Shown: positions 32,179 through 44,241 of the stretch, piece by piece
Position numbering within the stretch: position 1 is the stretch's first letter
Layout of the letters: each line of letters begins with the position of its first letter
Origin: Deroplatys truncata
Taxonomy: Eukaryota > Arthropoda > Insecta > Mantodea > Mantidae
NCBI GenBank assembly: GCA_030765065.1
Contig: CM060979.1
Location: 12,987,001-13,051,000 of the forward strand
Direction: 5' to 3'
DNA length: 64,000 nucleotides
Made by a program: the position numbers and the translations under genes
Notes under the pieces: model-generated
What the model was told of the DNA's origin: nothing
Databases searched by the model: none
What the model saw: only the letters and a program-made list of their open reading frames with translations

Positions 32179-32419
32179 CTTATGTATTCATCTTTATTTT
32201 CATTTGTCAGAGGAATGTTTGCTCCATCTGGTTTCAATTCTCTTTGCGAAAAATGGCCGAAACTTTCTTCATCTACACAGAAAGTAAGCTCAAGTTCTGA
32301 TGGATCATTTTCTTTTATCCATAAAAGTGAATTGTAATATTCGGAATCAACACTTTCCATGTCTTTCAGGTCAATGGTTTTTCCAAGCATCATTTTGTAG
32401 AATGGACGGATAAAGAAAG
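32179..32419 (-). CDS. Nedd4: Nedd4 exon: HECT N-lobe, E2-binding region
   Basis: This 241-nt exon completes the Ala codon, then reads [54 protein letters not shown], and [20 protein letters not shown]. It ends with AG of a Ser codon. The donor GTAAGA begins at 32178. This part of the N-lobe includes the E2-binding surface in the family. The length is 79 complete codons plus split ends. A short copy of the interspersed AATCTGATG repeat sits within 30 bp of the donor. Confidence 0.95.
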
Positions 32420-33218
32420 CTGAAAATTAAGACAAATTGAATTAAAATTATGAAAAAAAAAGCCATACTGTTTGTTACACTTATTACAATGACCATTATA
32501 TTTCAGTATATATCTCTGTTAATGTGATTCCTTAGACAAGGAAGTGCATGAAGAGAAAGTAATAAAATCAGCCAGCAAATCCAGAAGCTTCGCAAGTTTA
32601 TTCCTTCAAGGAGACTTTTACAAAAGAACCTATATGAGGCCCAGTGCAGCACTTGTTTATACTAATTTGGAAACCTCTAACAGCGGAAATGTTTGAATTT
32701 TTGTAAGTCATGGATATTATTCAGAAGCTAAAAGGAAAATTAACTGGACCAAGAGTTACATTTTTTTCTCCTTATGTTTTATTAAGTCATGCTAGGCAAA
32801 TATTCTGAGAGAACCCTTACACTTCTGCATTTCACCAGTGAAAATAATGAAGTGGGTAGATGATTCCAATATAGAAAACATTTGCACAGTCATTTGGGTA
32901 GCCACATTCCAGTGTGCAGTCTGACCTAATGAATACTCAATAAAGTTTGCGACAGTATTACTTATAATGTTGATGCTTGTGATGTTTGTGTATGTGTGTT
33001 TATTTCATGTGAAGCCATCTTGTGACATCATTCATTTGTTCGGTTTGTAGCTCCATCTAGTGTTAGCAATTTGTGGTAGTATTAGTGTTTGAAAGAATTA
33101 TAAGTTTTGTTTACTGTCCTCCGGCTAGCTATTATTTCTCAGTCGAACATGTCTCTTGAATCAGAGTGTGTAAACGGAAAGGAATCTTTTATCCAAATAT
33201 AACACTGATGAAGAAATT
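32420..33218. other. Intronic sequence without recognised features
   Basis: No coding segment, repeat terminus or RNA could be recognised between the Nedd4 exon acceptor and the LTR fossil. Confidence 0.5.
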
Positions 33219-33840
33219 TGTTGTACACATTTATTGTCAAACACGTTAACTATCACCTTTATACATTGATCTTAACACTCGCCAAACTGAAACTGTTATA
33301 ATAACTTCTTACTGATCACTTTTAATTCACGTACTTCAACCTTTTTGTATAATTAACCTTACAACACTTTAGATTATTCATAATTCTGCTGTGCGTAACT
33401 TGTGAATCGATACCCGACGTTTGCCGTACAAATACTTTCGACGAACTGACTGACTGAAGACGACGTGTAGTGTACACAGATTTTTGATGAACTGGCCGAC
33501 TGAAGGCGACGTGTAATGTATTGAGATTTTCGATTAACTGCCCACGATCTACCTCTGACTTGGCTTTTTATACACCCACTCCCCGATATGCCTAAATATT
33601 ATAACTGAATTACTATTGGCTAATAAAACGCGCCAACATTAGCGTCTATTTTAATATCCAATGAAAATTATGAATACATATGCTTTAGGGAAACATTCCA
33701 GAAGGTTCTCAACGGAAAAACGCGCCAACATTACGTAACTTCCTCGTTTCCAATAATGATAAACAGCTCACCCCCTCGCTGCATTATTGCGCGCTATTAT
33801 TGACAGTTTCAGTAAGGTCGTATAAACTTACTTCCCAACA
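33219..33840 (-). mobile_element. LTR-retroelement fossil (solo LTR, probable)
   Basis: About 620 bp that, on the minus strand, begins TGTTGGGAAGTAAG and ends TGTACAACA. It has a TATAAAAAG box in the middle and AATAAA near the end, the layout of a retroelement LTR. Slightly different short sequences flank it, so the target duplication is decayed. No internal coding region is attached, so this looks like a solo LTR. Family not determined (Gypsy or BEL type likely). Age old to moderate. Confidence 0.55.
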
Positions 33841-33959
33841 ATATTTATAATCAATAAACATCTGAAATCAATGTCACATAAAAATGCATATTCATATTAC
33901 AATCATTATTTACATTTAAGTAATTTGTGATACAAATTACTGCATCAAGTTCTTTCCCT

Positions 33960-34140
33960 CCATTTAAGGTAACTCTTAGATCTCGAAAAAACTGGATGGA
34001 AGGAATTATGCCTGGTAAAGAGTGTGACGTGTGTGGTTCACAGATGGATCCCATAGAGGGACACAATCAGACTCGGGCATATATGAGGAGGTACATTTCA
34101 AATTTAGCAAGTATTTTGCAGTATGCCAATGCTGGTTATT
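33960..34140 (+). pseudogene. Short LINE RNase H fragment
   Basis: The reading contains KNWMEGIMPGKECDV and VWFTDGSHRGTQSDSGIYEE in adjacent frames. VW/YTDGS...SGIY is the start of the RNase H domain in R1/LOA-type LINEs. It is only about 180 bp long and may be the upstream part of the family seen at 36540-37330. Confidence 0.45.
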
Positions 34141-35209
34141 AACAGAATTTTATGGAATATTGAACAACGTTTTCTTCCCACGGCAAACACATATAAACAC
34201 ATTCAGCTGGATGCTCTTAGAACTTTATTTTATTTTCAGGAATCATGATAAAGATCTTGATCCACCTTGCCAGCACAGAGGGGGCTTGCATTATTGTGAA
34301 ATTCCTGTACAATATCTACATACAGCCAAGAAGAAAGTATTTGCTACTGTAAAAAAAAAAATGTACATTATCGTAGGCTTTTTATTTTTTAACTGATTCA
34401 CGTTTCACATCCTAAATGTTGCCATCTATGAGGTGAAGTGAAGAGATTGCGAAAAACAACAGTAGCTTCATACTATGCACAGTTCAATATGAATATTTTC
34501 ATAATTGTTGCTCATTGTTGCATAACGGTTTGGAATTGTTATGCACTACAAAATAAACACAAAGCTGTTGTTAAGCATTGCTGTTCACTAACCATTCTGA
34601 TTCTTAAGCAAAAAAGAATACATATTAAAATCTTTGTCTACAAATACAGGCAAAGAGAATGGTTATCATCAGGATTGTCACAAACTTCAAATAATTAAAT
34701 TCAGTAATTTCACATTGTATTAATCACTCCAGTAAACAAATTATGTATTACCACCTTCCTTATCAGCCTTTTTCAGAACAATAAGGCTATGGAACATCTA
34801 ATAAAATATTAACCTCTATTTTAACATAATACTTTATCGGAAACACAGTGAAGTAGTTAAAATATTAATAAAATTAAGGTGTCTTCAAAACACGTACAAG
34901 GTAATTATCTTGAAAGAGTGAAGTTAGAGTATGTTGCCACGATAAATTTATTAATATATTAACCTCTACATTATGTTTTGATTATGTAAGGAAATTTAGC
35001 ACATTTAAGCATGTTCAAGTTTCAGAATTCATTTCTACATCAAACCATATTATGTCCATACTGCTTTTGTGATCATCAGTTACTCTGTTCTGAAACGATT
35101 TGAATGAAAATAGATCCTTAATTCAAAACATAGTTCCGAGTTTAAAATCAAATTTGCTTCGTAGGTTTTAGGAGATAACAGTTTTTCTTTTCTCCTGAAA
35201 ATTTTGCTT
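34141..35209. other. Intronic sequence without recognised features
   Basis: AT-rich with several short frames of no recognisable content. Confidence 0.5.
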
Positions 35210-35211
35210 TA

Positions 35212-36500
35212 TAAGGGTGTTTCTGAAAAGTTTCCGACCTCAACATGAAGATGGCAGCACTCGTAAATAAAAGCTAGTGAATTTCGTTGTTCATCTGTTG
35301 ACAGTTATTCACCAAAGTTTCAGCCATTTTGGACACTCAGTTGTTATGTAACAGTCGTTTGAGTGAGGTGATGTGAGTGTTTTTATGAAAATGGACAAAA
35401 TTGAGTATCCAGCTGTCATTAAATATTAGTTTTTGAAAGGCAAACTCAAAGATGAGTTGGATTCTGTGTATGGGGACTCTGCACCATCATTTACCACAGT
35501 GAAATTTTGGGCAGTTGAATTTAAACGTGGCCATAAGAGCTTGGGAGATGATGAATGTCTGGGACTCCAAAAACTGCAACTACCGACGAAAACATCGCCA
35601 CAGTTCACCAAATGGTGCTAGACGACCGCTGAATTAAAGTGAGAGAGATAGCAGAGGCTATGAACATGTCAAAAGAACGTGTTTGTCACATATTAAATCA
35701 ACATTTAGATATGAGAAAGCTGTCTGCGCGTTGGGTACCGCGTTTGCTCACGTTTGACTAAAAACGTGTTCGAATGAACATTTCCAATGCTCTGTTGGCG
35801 CAGTTTAGGTGCAATAAATCCGAATTTTGGTGCCAATTAATTACTGTAGATGAAACTTGGATACACCATTATATGCCCAAAACAAAAATACAGTCCAAAC
35901 AGTGGACTGCAAAGAGGGAACCAGCTCCAAAAAAAGTAAAACTGTTTTTTCGGCTGGAAAAGTGATGGCTACTGTTTTTTGGGATAGTCATGGAGTTATT
36001 TTAATCGATTATCTTCAAAAAGGAAAAACCATTACAGGAGCATACTACGCATCATTACTTGACAAGCTGAAGGCAGAACTTGCAGAAAAATGGCTGCATT
36101 TGCACAAAAAGAAAATCCTGTTTCACCAAGACAACGCACCATCTCACACCTCAGTGGTTGCAATGGCGAAAATCCACGAATTACGGTTTGAACTGCTTGA
36201 CCATCCACCTTACTTACCAGATCTAGCCCCAAGCGACTTCTTTTTGTTCCCTCATCTGAAAATTGCGCTCGGAGGACAGAGATTTTTGTCAAATGAAGAG
36301 GCAATCACCTTTGTGAACAATTATTTTGCAGAGAAAAACGCTGATTACTATTTGGATGGGTTACAGAGATGGGAGCATCGCTGGGAGAAGTGTGTAGAGT
36401 TACAAGAAGACTATGTTGAAAAATAAAAAAAATAAAAAAACAAATTCTGAAAAAATGTCTTGTATCTTTATTAGGTCGGAAACTTTTCAGACCACCCTCG
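35212..36500 (+). mobile_element. Mariner (DD34D), copy B
   Basis: 1289 bp between TA dinucleotides (35210-35211, 36501-36502). The right end, reversed, is CGAGGGTGGTCTGAAAAGTT; the left end is slightly degraded (AGGGTGTTTCTGAAAAGTTT). Very similar to the copy at 16420-17726. Confidence 0.92.
35391..36426 (+). pseudogene. Mariner transposase, broken (copy B)
   Basis: It starts MDKIEYPAVIKY, then a stop. DELDSVYGDSAPSFTTVKFW and FKRGHKSLGDDE follow (35450-35560). After small frame changes come VREIAEAMNMSKERVCHI and ITVDETWIHHYMPKTKIQ (first catalytic Asp). From 35857 on there is a 189-codon open stretch: KVMATVFWDSHGVILIDYLQ, FHQDNAPSHTSVVAMAKIHE (second Asp), YLPDLAPSDFFLFPHLKIAL (third Asp) and a final WEKCVELQEDYVEK. 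The C-terminal half is intact, making this the better preserved of the two copies, but it is still dead. Confidence 0.92.
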
Positions 36501-36539
36501 TAATGGACATAACATAATTTGAAGAGTTCCTCCTCATAT

Positions 36540-37330
36540 GGTCAGCCTATCTCCAAGGACAAGTATTTGTATAAGCCTTGGGGAAACACTGCACAGTTTT
36601 TCAGGCAGAAGTATCTGCTATCCTGAGCTGTGCTCAAAGAGGACTTAAGAAAGGTTACCATGGTGAACAATTTCTCATCCTCACAGTCGAAGTGCTTTAA
36701 AAGCACTCCTCAGACCAGGTGAAATCAAAACTGGTATGGGTATGCCTAAATGTCCTGAATGCCTAGTCATCTTGCAACAGGCTTTAAATGCAGAGGGTGC
36801 CAGGACATCAGGGCATGTGTGGAAATGAAAAAGCTGATCAGCTGGCAAAAATGTGTACTAAGATGCCCTATGTTGGCCCTGAACCTGTGGCTGGAATCAG
36901 TACATGTACTGCCAAAACCTTGGTAAAAGCATGGATTTGGGAAGCATACCAACTCAAGCGGCAAACCTATCCTGGACAAAACCAAGGCAGGAAACTGGTC
37001 TTAGGTCCATGCAACTCTCTTTCCTCACCTCTCCTAAGATTGGACAGAACAACAATAAGGAAAGTAGTTGCATTAATTTCTGAACATGGTCACTTCAGGA
37101 AACATCCACATAAAGTAGGATTCTACAAGGATGAACCCATTTGTAGAGTTTGTAAAGAGGATGAGGAAACTGCCTCACACATCATTCTCTCACTGTCCAT
37201 TCCTGGCAAGAAGCTTACACAATATTCACTCTTAGGTTGATCTGCGGCAAAACAAACCCATGTGGTCAGTGCACCGTGGTGCAACACCGTAGCAATGCGC
37301 CCAGGAAGGCAGTCCCATGCTAATCTCTGA
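36540..37330 (+). pseudogene. LINE RNase H and C-terminus (R1/LOA-like)
   Basis: After the segment PRTSICISLGETLHSF come VFQAEVSAILSCAQRGLKKG (conserved Glu) and YHGEQFLILT. From 36788 a 150-codon open frame begins RVPGHQGMCGNEKADQLAKM (RNase H end motif) and continues ICRVCKEDEETASHIILSLS, a zinc-knuckle remnant. The upstream part has frame changes. It follows mariner copy B by 40 bp. Confidence 0.75.
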
Positions 37331-37516
37331 ATTTTAGAATGAATTTATCCTTAAATAGTATAATACTCTATACAAATACCTAAGGTTTTATTTAACGCTG
37401 ATTTATACCGTAAAACAGAGCTACAAGTCCCATGATGCAATTCGTATGAGTCACCTGACATCCGGGTAGGCACAGAATATTGTTTACAGCCAGAAACCAG
37501 CAGTTGTGTTTAGTAT

Positions 37517-37958
37517 CATGGCGGATGGTGAATTTGCTCTTGTGTTTTCGTTGAATTACGTAAAGCATTAGCCGCGCAAACCACTAACTAATGGTGAAAA
37601 AACAATAGTGCTGAATCTTTATTATAAGTTATGTGAGAAATATCCAACACTTTCCGCGAAAGAAATGGTGAAATTAACTTCTGAGTTTACCGGTGTTTTG
37701 AGTACAAGTATAAACAGTGCTTGTGCAGAAAAATCTGAAATGAGAAAGGTGGTTACACCCGGAAAAAAAAGAAAGCATATGAAATACACGATGCAAGAAT
37801 GTAGTGATTTTAAGAAGAATGCAATTTGCGTAACAGGGCGCAATTTCTTTTTTAAAATGAGCCGCCAACAGTTAATAAAGTGCCGCTTCCAGAGAGCGAA
37901 TAAATTAGGTTATTGCATACCTGTTACTTTATTTTTCATTCATTTATTTTACAATTAA
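37517..37958 (+). pseudogene. N-terminal fragment of a Tc1/mariner-group transposase
   Basis: From 37517 MADGEFALVFSLNYVKH, then LTNGEKTIVLNLYYKLCEKY, PTLSAKEMVKLTSEFTGVLS, TSINSACAEK and PGKKRKHMKYTMQECSDFKK. This is the helix-turn-helix region also found at 12167 (LLEKYPTLALLHIMKLISDF), followed by the KKRK segment seen at 60059 (KKKKQPRPVTNLNAF). No DDE domain follows and I found no terminal inverted repeats around it. Confidence 0.55.
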
Positions 37959-37999
37959 CTATTATTATATGTGCAAACGTTTATTTTGTTGCGACTATC

Positions 38000-38580
38000 A
38001 ATCTTATCACCATTAAAGCTTAACAGAATATGCTAGTCACCGTTTCAGTTGTCAAAATAAGGACTCTGTTCGTTTTTTGCCGCTTGTACTCGCCACATGG
38101 TCTGAAAGTGTGGTAGTATTTCTAGTGCGAATGGCGGAAGGATACATTATAGCGGTGCACTGGCCACCTGGGGTTTGTTTTGATGCGGATTAACCTAAGA
38201 GTGAATACAGAGTAGTATACTCTTTCCATAATGAGAGAACATCTAGGATACTGGCATTGCAAATAGGATACTGCAACTTGTTCAAGGAACGATTTAGGGA
38301 AACAATGAAAGCATCCTTTCCATTGGGGTTGCACAGTAAGCCTTTTAAGCTGACATGATGGAGGTTGATAAAACTCCAACAAAACCCCACCGTCATCTAA
38401 TCTAATCTGGATGGATACAGAAGGAAACGTTTAAGTTTCATTGATTAGATTGACACACACATGATGATGATTTGCCAGAAATGAGGATGTAAATTTGGAA
38501 GTGAAATTCTAAAATTTGTATCTTAAGTTGGGTTTCAGACATTGAAACTGTACTGTCGCTTTGACATTACAATGCCTCAG
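38000..38580. other. Intronic sequence without recognised features
   Basis: No gene or repeat terminus recognised. Confidence 0.4.
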
Positions 38581-38735
38581 TATTAGGTCAATCAATGTTA
38601 ATTAATTGTTGTTTGAGATATACTGTGTGGAAGGATAAAATCAAGTTGAAAAATTCAATGCCATAGCCAGGATTTGAGCCATGGATCTTCGGTTTACACT
38701 CCTGCTGCTCTAACCAACTGAGCTACCATGACAAA
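38581..38735 (-). repeat. tRNA-derived SINE
   Basis: The minus strand begins with a tRNA-like head, GGTAGCTCAGTTGGTTAGAG (A box) and, about 35 bases on, GGCTCAAATCC (B box), then a body ending near 38581. The body recurs at 38883-38975 and the B-box side at 31868. Internal RNA polymerase III promoter boxes would drive it. Confidence 0.7.
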
Positions 38736-38882
38736 ATGCTTGTACAATATTAAATTCTCCAAATGATACATTTTTTCCTGTAAACATTAAGGCATTCTCA
38801 AATTCATTTGAGATGACATACCCCAATGGCAACTTACAATCTCATACGTACTCTAAGTCCTGGACTTCATAGTTAACAACTA

Positions 38883-38975
38883 TTAGGTCAAACAATAACT
38901 GTTGTTTCACACAACCCATGTGTAGGCTAAAATTGGAAAGGTAGAATCAGACTGAAAAATTCAATGCCATAAGTG
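38883..38975 (-). repeat. Second SINE body fragment
   Basis: CTGAAAAATTCAATGCCATA and about 90 bp of body (ATTAGGTCAA...GTTGTTT) repeat the sequence at 38581-38664. It lies 14 bp from the donor of the Nedd4 exon at 38989. Confidence 0.55.
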
Positions 38976-38988
38976 CAAACACACTTAC

Positions 38989-39110
38989 CATCTAGAAGTT
39001 TCCCATGATACACAGCCATACCAGCAATTCTCCCAATGAATTTGAAATAATTGAGATGTTCTTCATTGCACAGCCCCGAAAATGGATTGATTTGAAGAGT
39101 GTAATTGTCC
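38989..39110 (-). CDS. Nedd4: Nedd4 exon: HECT N-lobe
   Basis: This 122-nt exon supplies the last base of the split Met codon, then [20 protein letters not shown] and [20 protein letters not shown], followed by one base of an Ala codon. The acceptor CAG is at 39111-39113 and the donor GTAAGT starts at 38988. NPxSG...NEEHLxYFxFIGR is the standard HECT N-lobe core. A short SINE fragment lies just downstream in the intron (about 38950-38975). Confidence 0.96.
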
Positions 39111-39642
39111 CTGTAAAACAAACATAAAACTACATTTCATATGATATCAAATTAACGTTTTGGCACCAATTTTACTCAACTGCAACAACACAGGTAGCAT
39201 TTGCTTTTCAGGGATCTTTCATTTCTGTTATTAAAGCAGTGTCATAGTGCCAAAATGTATACATAAATTTAGATTTCTACTCATCGTAGGTTTACAATAT
39301 AATAATAGTGTTGTATATTAAATAGAAAGTGAAGCTAGTAACAGTGAAGCAAATACACAGATATATAATCATTAAATTTGTTTTACTTCCAGTAGATAGC
39401 GTATAATGTACTGAACAAATGGTCACTTAAGGGCAGTGTGCACCATGTTGGAGCAAATTGCTTCAGAAGTAAACGTTTACTAAAGAAGTCCATACTACAG
39501 AAGTAGGTTAGTATAGGAACAATTTATTTTAGAAGTAACGGAGAGCTCAATTACAATTTACTCTTTTAGTTACAGCTACAGAAGTAAGAGCTCATTACTC
39601 CCGGAGGTATTGTTTTGTTTGTGCGATTTACTTGACACGATC

Positions 39643-39903
39643 ATGGATAAGGTTATGTGCAATAGGAAAAGGGGGAAAACATCAGCAAAAGAGATAAAAT
39701 GTTTGTTGCTCGAGATAAAGAAAATTCATTTAAACAATATGAGTGTAAAAAAGCTTTATAAATATGCTGGAAGAGAAATGCCGGAAAGTCGTGATGGACA
39801 GTTTAATGCTTCAAGCAATGGGAAACATACTGAAGAGCAGCTTAGAATTCTGAAAACAATGTTTCTAATCTTCATTTTGCATCGCAGATCACTTGCGTGT
39901 TAA
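39643..39903 (+). CDS. PIF/Harbinger accessory protein fragment
   Basis: From MDKVMCNRKRGKTSAKEIKC it continues LLLEIKKIHLNNMSVKKLYK, YAGREMPESRDGQFNASSNG, ending where the exon may splice. It is basic and small, consistent with the DNA-binding second protein of this superfamily but too short to assign a fold. The damaged sister at 42921 begins MDKVKCDRKRQKN. Confidence 0.45.
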   Translation: MDKVMCNRKRGKTSAKEIKCLLLEIKKIHLNNMSVKKLYKYAGREMPESRDGQFNASSNGKHTEEQLRILKTMFLIFILHRRSLAC

Positions 39904-40547
39904 TGGAGAAATACCCTTTCTCATTTTGAAAATTTCACCATATTCACAGATGGGCATAAAATAGTAACATGTGTGCAGTCAATTCCAACCACAATGTGTG
40001 GGAAATCTACAAAAGTGAAGAAGAATTGCCTTTTATCTTCTGAACATCCATGTATATTTATTTATATGTGTAGGTACCTTGCTTTTAACCTCAAAAGCGC
40101 TATAACAATGCAATGAAATACATGATCAGCAGATGCATGGTGAACTTTTATTTATAAGATCGCCTGTAATGCTGAGATTATGATGAACTTTACTTAACGC
40201 GACATGAAGCTAAGAAATGCTGGTAAAATAAAGGTCTAATTGGCATGCACTTAACGTAAAGGGAATGATTCTTAATTGATAGTTCTTTTATTACTTTGAG
40301 CTAGTGCTTCACCCCGATTGGTTCTAAGTACCACATGACATCAAACTTGACGTAACGCGAAGAAAAAGTTTGACATTGCCAAACACTTAAGTTACGTTAC
40401 ATTAAGTCAATCCTAAATATCTCCATTTAATACTGTGTTACACTGTTACGCTACGTTAAATTTATTTTAATGCCAGCTTAAGTATCTGAAATTTTCTGGT
40501 ACAAAATACTCGCAGGACGCATAACTATAATTGCAATATGGGTTATA

Positions 40548-40772
40548 TTATTTGCTGTCTGAGTTTTGTTGTAAATGCTCTATAAGCAGGTTCAAAATGC
40601 ATGTAAAAGATTGTTTCCTAATACCGAAATGTTCATTGAACTCTCTCTTTCTCTCTGTGTAAGTATCATATGGTTCTTGCATACCACTATCGCATTCCAG
40701 TTGTTTTCTGTCGAGATCACCAATGTAATCTAAGTAATCCACACACATCAAAATATCTTCCTCTATATACAA
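40548..40772 (-). pseudogene. Harbinger transposase N-terminal fragment
   Basis: 75 codons, MYIEEDILMCVDYLDYIGDL ... YTERKREFNEHFGIRKQSFT, CILNLLIEHLQQNSDSK. The EFNEHFGIRKQSF..LLNLI pattern corresponds to the segment before the DDE core in HARBI1-like transposases. The catalytic domain is missing. Confidence 0.5.
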
Positions 40773-41017
40773 TACAATATTCTAGTTCAATTGACAGTTT
40801 AGTTACTCTATCCAGGTTGCAAGAGTAAATTCTAACCTATATTTGTGCTCTCTGACATTTACTTCTGCAGTAATTTAATCTGGGAGTATCCAAAAGGAGT
40901 AAAATGCTTTGGAAGTAGTTTACTCTCGTATGGAAGTCGCGGAGTGTTAACTTGAATAGTAGTTTACTACAAAAGTAGAGCTTACTCTATGTTGGTGCAT
41001 GCCGCCCTTAGTGTGAG

Positions 41018-42010
41018 GCAGTATTTTAATGTCTAAATGATATTTATTGTATTTTTATTATAATTAAATTCAATAACAGCCCACCTTGAAAACAGTATGT
41101 ATATAATTGTTATTTATATTGTATGTAAAGTCATTGTAAATACTTATTTTTATTGTAAACGTATTTATTAGTGATATGTGAATGTTTATATACTTTAATA
41201 GTGCAAAAACTGTAAGAATAATATGTTTTAGGATGTTAATAATGAGGTAATAATGTAAATTTGGTGACAATGTGTCTGGAATTTAAAAAAAAATACTGGT
41301 TATAAAAAGATCGGTAATAACATAATTTCGCTTACAGTTTGGAATTAGCCAATCAACAGTAAAGAAAAAGTTTTTAATTTGAATACTTAAATTCTATTGG
41401 ACTAGAATTAGCTAATAAGAGATTGGCATTACTGAAGCTATCAGATTTTTACCGTTGAATTCAGTCAGCCACGGGCAAGATGTTATAGAGAGTAGATGTA
41501 AAAGTCGCGGGTAAGATGTTGTAAAGTACGGATGGTAAAAATTGTGTTCTCCGCTAGAATGTATAAAGTATTCACAGTTTTTCTTTTATGAAGTGTTGTG
41601 TTTATAAATGTACAAGTATAAAGAGAAATAAAAAGAAGTGAAATTTAAAAAGTAAATTTTGTGACATCTTTTTAATTTTTGTCTTATCACAACCTAAAAA
41701 GAACTTGTGTTCCCATAGTGCGACTGAAGCAGCCGAGGCAAATAACTTTAATTACGTAAAACAAGCATCGTCTTCACTATAAAGTTTGGCATCCCAAGCA
41801 TCAAACAACATCAAAGTGTATCTTCATTACGTAACCTAAATACATTTTCAAAGTGATGCACATATGCGGGGATTTTCAAATTACAATTGTGGGGCAAACT
41901 CCTCCAAACAAATACCATCATCATAACTTCCGCAAATTGGCTCCCAAACTACTACGTAACCTATAAACTACTGCAAGATTGGTGTCCCTCAATGTGGAGC
42001 TAAATAATTA
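41018..42010 (+). mobile_element. Possible LTR-retroelement fossil (shares sequence with 62625-63440)
   Basis: About 1 kb that recurs, diverged, at 62625-63440: the common points include GGCAGTATTTT at the start, a TAGCCAATCAACA segment in the middle and GAAGCAGCYGAGGCAAA near the end. A GGTGTCCCTCAATGTGGAGC stretch near 41975 resembles the leader just after an LTR. No coding part is present. Family undetermined; old. Confidence 0.35.
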
Positions 42011-42724
42011 CATAACAGCACACTTTTTCAAATATACACAATTTCTATTTATGTAAGCTAATAAACTCCAACATCAGTACTTCAAGTGGCAGTAGCAAAT
42101 TTGTTATATCAGCAAATTTTATACAGGGTGCAAGCAGCTGATTATGAACTGCAAAACATGTCCTGCATATGAATTTATCTAACCTTTCATGGCCGGAATG
42201 CAGTCATACCCACAAGTGTCTGGAAGTGAGGTAAACTTAGTTACCAACTGAACATTATTTGTGGCCAGATCTATCTAATGCTTTGTCAGATGTCAGCAGT
42301 ATGTAAAGTTAAAACATGTTTAAGGGGAAATCCTAGCCACAAGTTTATATCGTAAACTGCATGTGTGAATAGCTCCACTTTTTCTTAAATATTTATTTGG
42401 TGGGGGGGGGGGGGGCATTGAAACGAAAAGTAGTGAAATAATGTCAATCTTCAACAAATTCAGTGACAAATCCTCTTACTTTGAGAGATGAAGAAAGTAG
42501 GAGTAAGCTGGTGCAACAACCACTCAAGTGACTAATGCGATGACAGTAAGGAGTGCCTGGATTTGTAATTGTTATGTGCTGTTAACAATACTGGTACTTT
42601 AATTGACAAGCCTTATCTCCACCAGATAAGTTTTTGAACTTTCTCACATAAAGAAAACCAACTTAGAGTGAACCTGTAATACCAATGTTTATATAACTTT
42701 CAATACAGACTGTTTTTACACCCA
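42011..42724. other. No gene recognised; poly-G run
   Basis: Unassigned sequence containing a run of about 14 G near 42402-42416. Confidence 0.5.
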
Positions 42725-43390
42725 GGGCAGCATGCAATATGTTCGAGTAAATTACTTCAGAAGTAATGTTTACTAAAGAAGTCTGTACTATGGGAGCAAT
42801 TTACTCCAAAAGTAACTTCAGAGAGCCCGTCTAAAATTTACTCTTTTAGTTACTACTACAGAAGTAAGAGTTTATTATTTCCAAAGTATTGTTTTGTTTG
42901 CGCTATTTACACGATGCAATCATGGATAAGGTTAAGTGTGATAGGAAAAGGCAGAAAAACATCAGCAACAGCTAATTGCTTGTTGGTAGAGATAATGAAA
43001 TTCCATTTACACAATACAGTGAAAAAAACATTATGTAAAGATACTGGTAGAGAAATGCCTTGAAAGTTGTGATGGGCGAGTTTAATGCTTCGAGTGACAA
43101 GAAACATACTGAGGAGCAGCTTGAAATTCTTTGGAAACAATGCTTCTAATCTTTATATTTGTATCGCAGATCACTTGCGTGTTGATAGAGAAATACCCTT
43201 TATGATTTCAGAAAAATCACCATTTTGACTAGATCCACAAAATAGTAACATGCATACAGTCAATTACTCCCACAATATGCGGGAAATCTGCAAAAATGAA
43301 GAAGAATTGCCTTTTATTTTCTGAACTCTCATGTATATTTATTTATGCAACTTGCTCTTAACCTCAGAAGTACTACCAACACGGAAAATA

Positions 43391-43765
43391 CGAGTGGTTA
43401 GACCGCTCGCCTCCCACCGAGGCGGACCGGGTTCAATCCCAGGGACCTGCATGTGGGATTTGTGGTGGACGAAGCGGCGTCTGGGCGGGTTTTCTCCAGG
43501 TTCTCCGGTTTCCCCCGCCATTCATTCCACCAACTGCTCCATCATCACCTTTCCTTTCATCATTTCACCCACATTTCGTTTCATCTACTTCCTTCATCCC
43601 ATACCAGGCATCGGGCTGATCACCCATCCTGGATGCTCTGTCCGATCCATGAGTGTCTGCTCCTCGACGGGCCTCTGACCCCAGGCACCCGCTTGTAAGT
43701 CCTGGGGGGTGTAAGTCCTACATAAGAGGAGGGTAAACAGATAATGAATGAATGAATGTTGGAGT
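43391..43765 (+). repeat. tRNA-derived SINE with (AATG)n tail
   Basis: It starts CGAGTGGTTAGACCGCTCGC (A box) with GGGTTCAATCCCAGG (B box) 40 bp on, a GC-rich body, and ends in GATAATGAATGAATGAATG. The duplication ACGGAAAATA (43381-43390) and ATGGAAAATA (43766-43775) flanks it. A minus-strand frame across it is a shadow without protein meaning. Confidence 0.85.
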
Positions 43766-44241
43766 ATGGAAAATAAGTGTATACCAATTACCTGTATTGG
43801 TTTGGAGATGGAAAAACATGAAATTCTGGTTAGTATGAAATGAAAGATTCTTCTTCCCTAATACTGAAATGTTCCTTGAATGCTCTCTCTGTATAAGTGT
43901 CTCACGTATCTTACCTTACTCATACTATCGCATTCCCATTGCGATTGCTGAGATCATCAATATAATCTAAGTAATCTATGAACGCGTAAAATATCTTCCT
44001 CTAAATACAATATGGTATTCTAGTTCAACTGACAGGCTAGTTACTCCATCCAGGTCACAAGAGTAAATTCTAATCTATATTTGGGTTCTATTTACTTCTG
44101 TAGTAATACACTAATATACTACATGACAGTCTCTCCAACATTTACCTCTGTGATAATATACTCTAGGAGTATCTGAAAGGAGTAAAACACTTCAGAAGTA
44201 GCTTACTCTCATACGGAAGTTGCCAAATGTTGATATGAATA

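Larger units (their letters stand above)
39430..41008. mobile_element. PIF/Harbinger element, deleted copy 1
   Basis: Ends AGGGCAGTGTGCACCATGTT and, reversed, GGGCGGCATGCACCAACAT, flanked by TTA (39427-39429, 41009-41011). It carries a plus-strand small gene on the left and a minus-strand transposase N-terminal fragment on the right, the convergent arrangement of PIF/Harbinger elements. The transposase core is deleted. Confidence 0.7.

Noticed and set aside
33960-37330. A single RNase H LINE split by mariner copy B
   Set aside because: The two RNase H pieces are of compatible type, but about 1 kb of unrelated sequence lies between the first piece and the mariner, so continuity is not shown.
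38656-38735. Possible tRNA gene on the minus strand
   Set aside because: Good A and B boxes, but no acceptor-stem pairing was evident and the downstream body recurs nearby, so it is a SINE head.
43339-43521. 60-codon minus-strand frame with a Pro/Gly-rich, EPGPPRWEA-like end
   Set aside because: It is the antisense of the tRNA-derived SINE at 43391-43765, a frequent false protein prediction.
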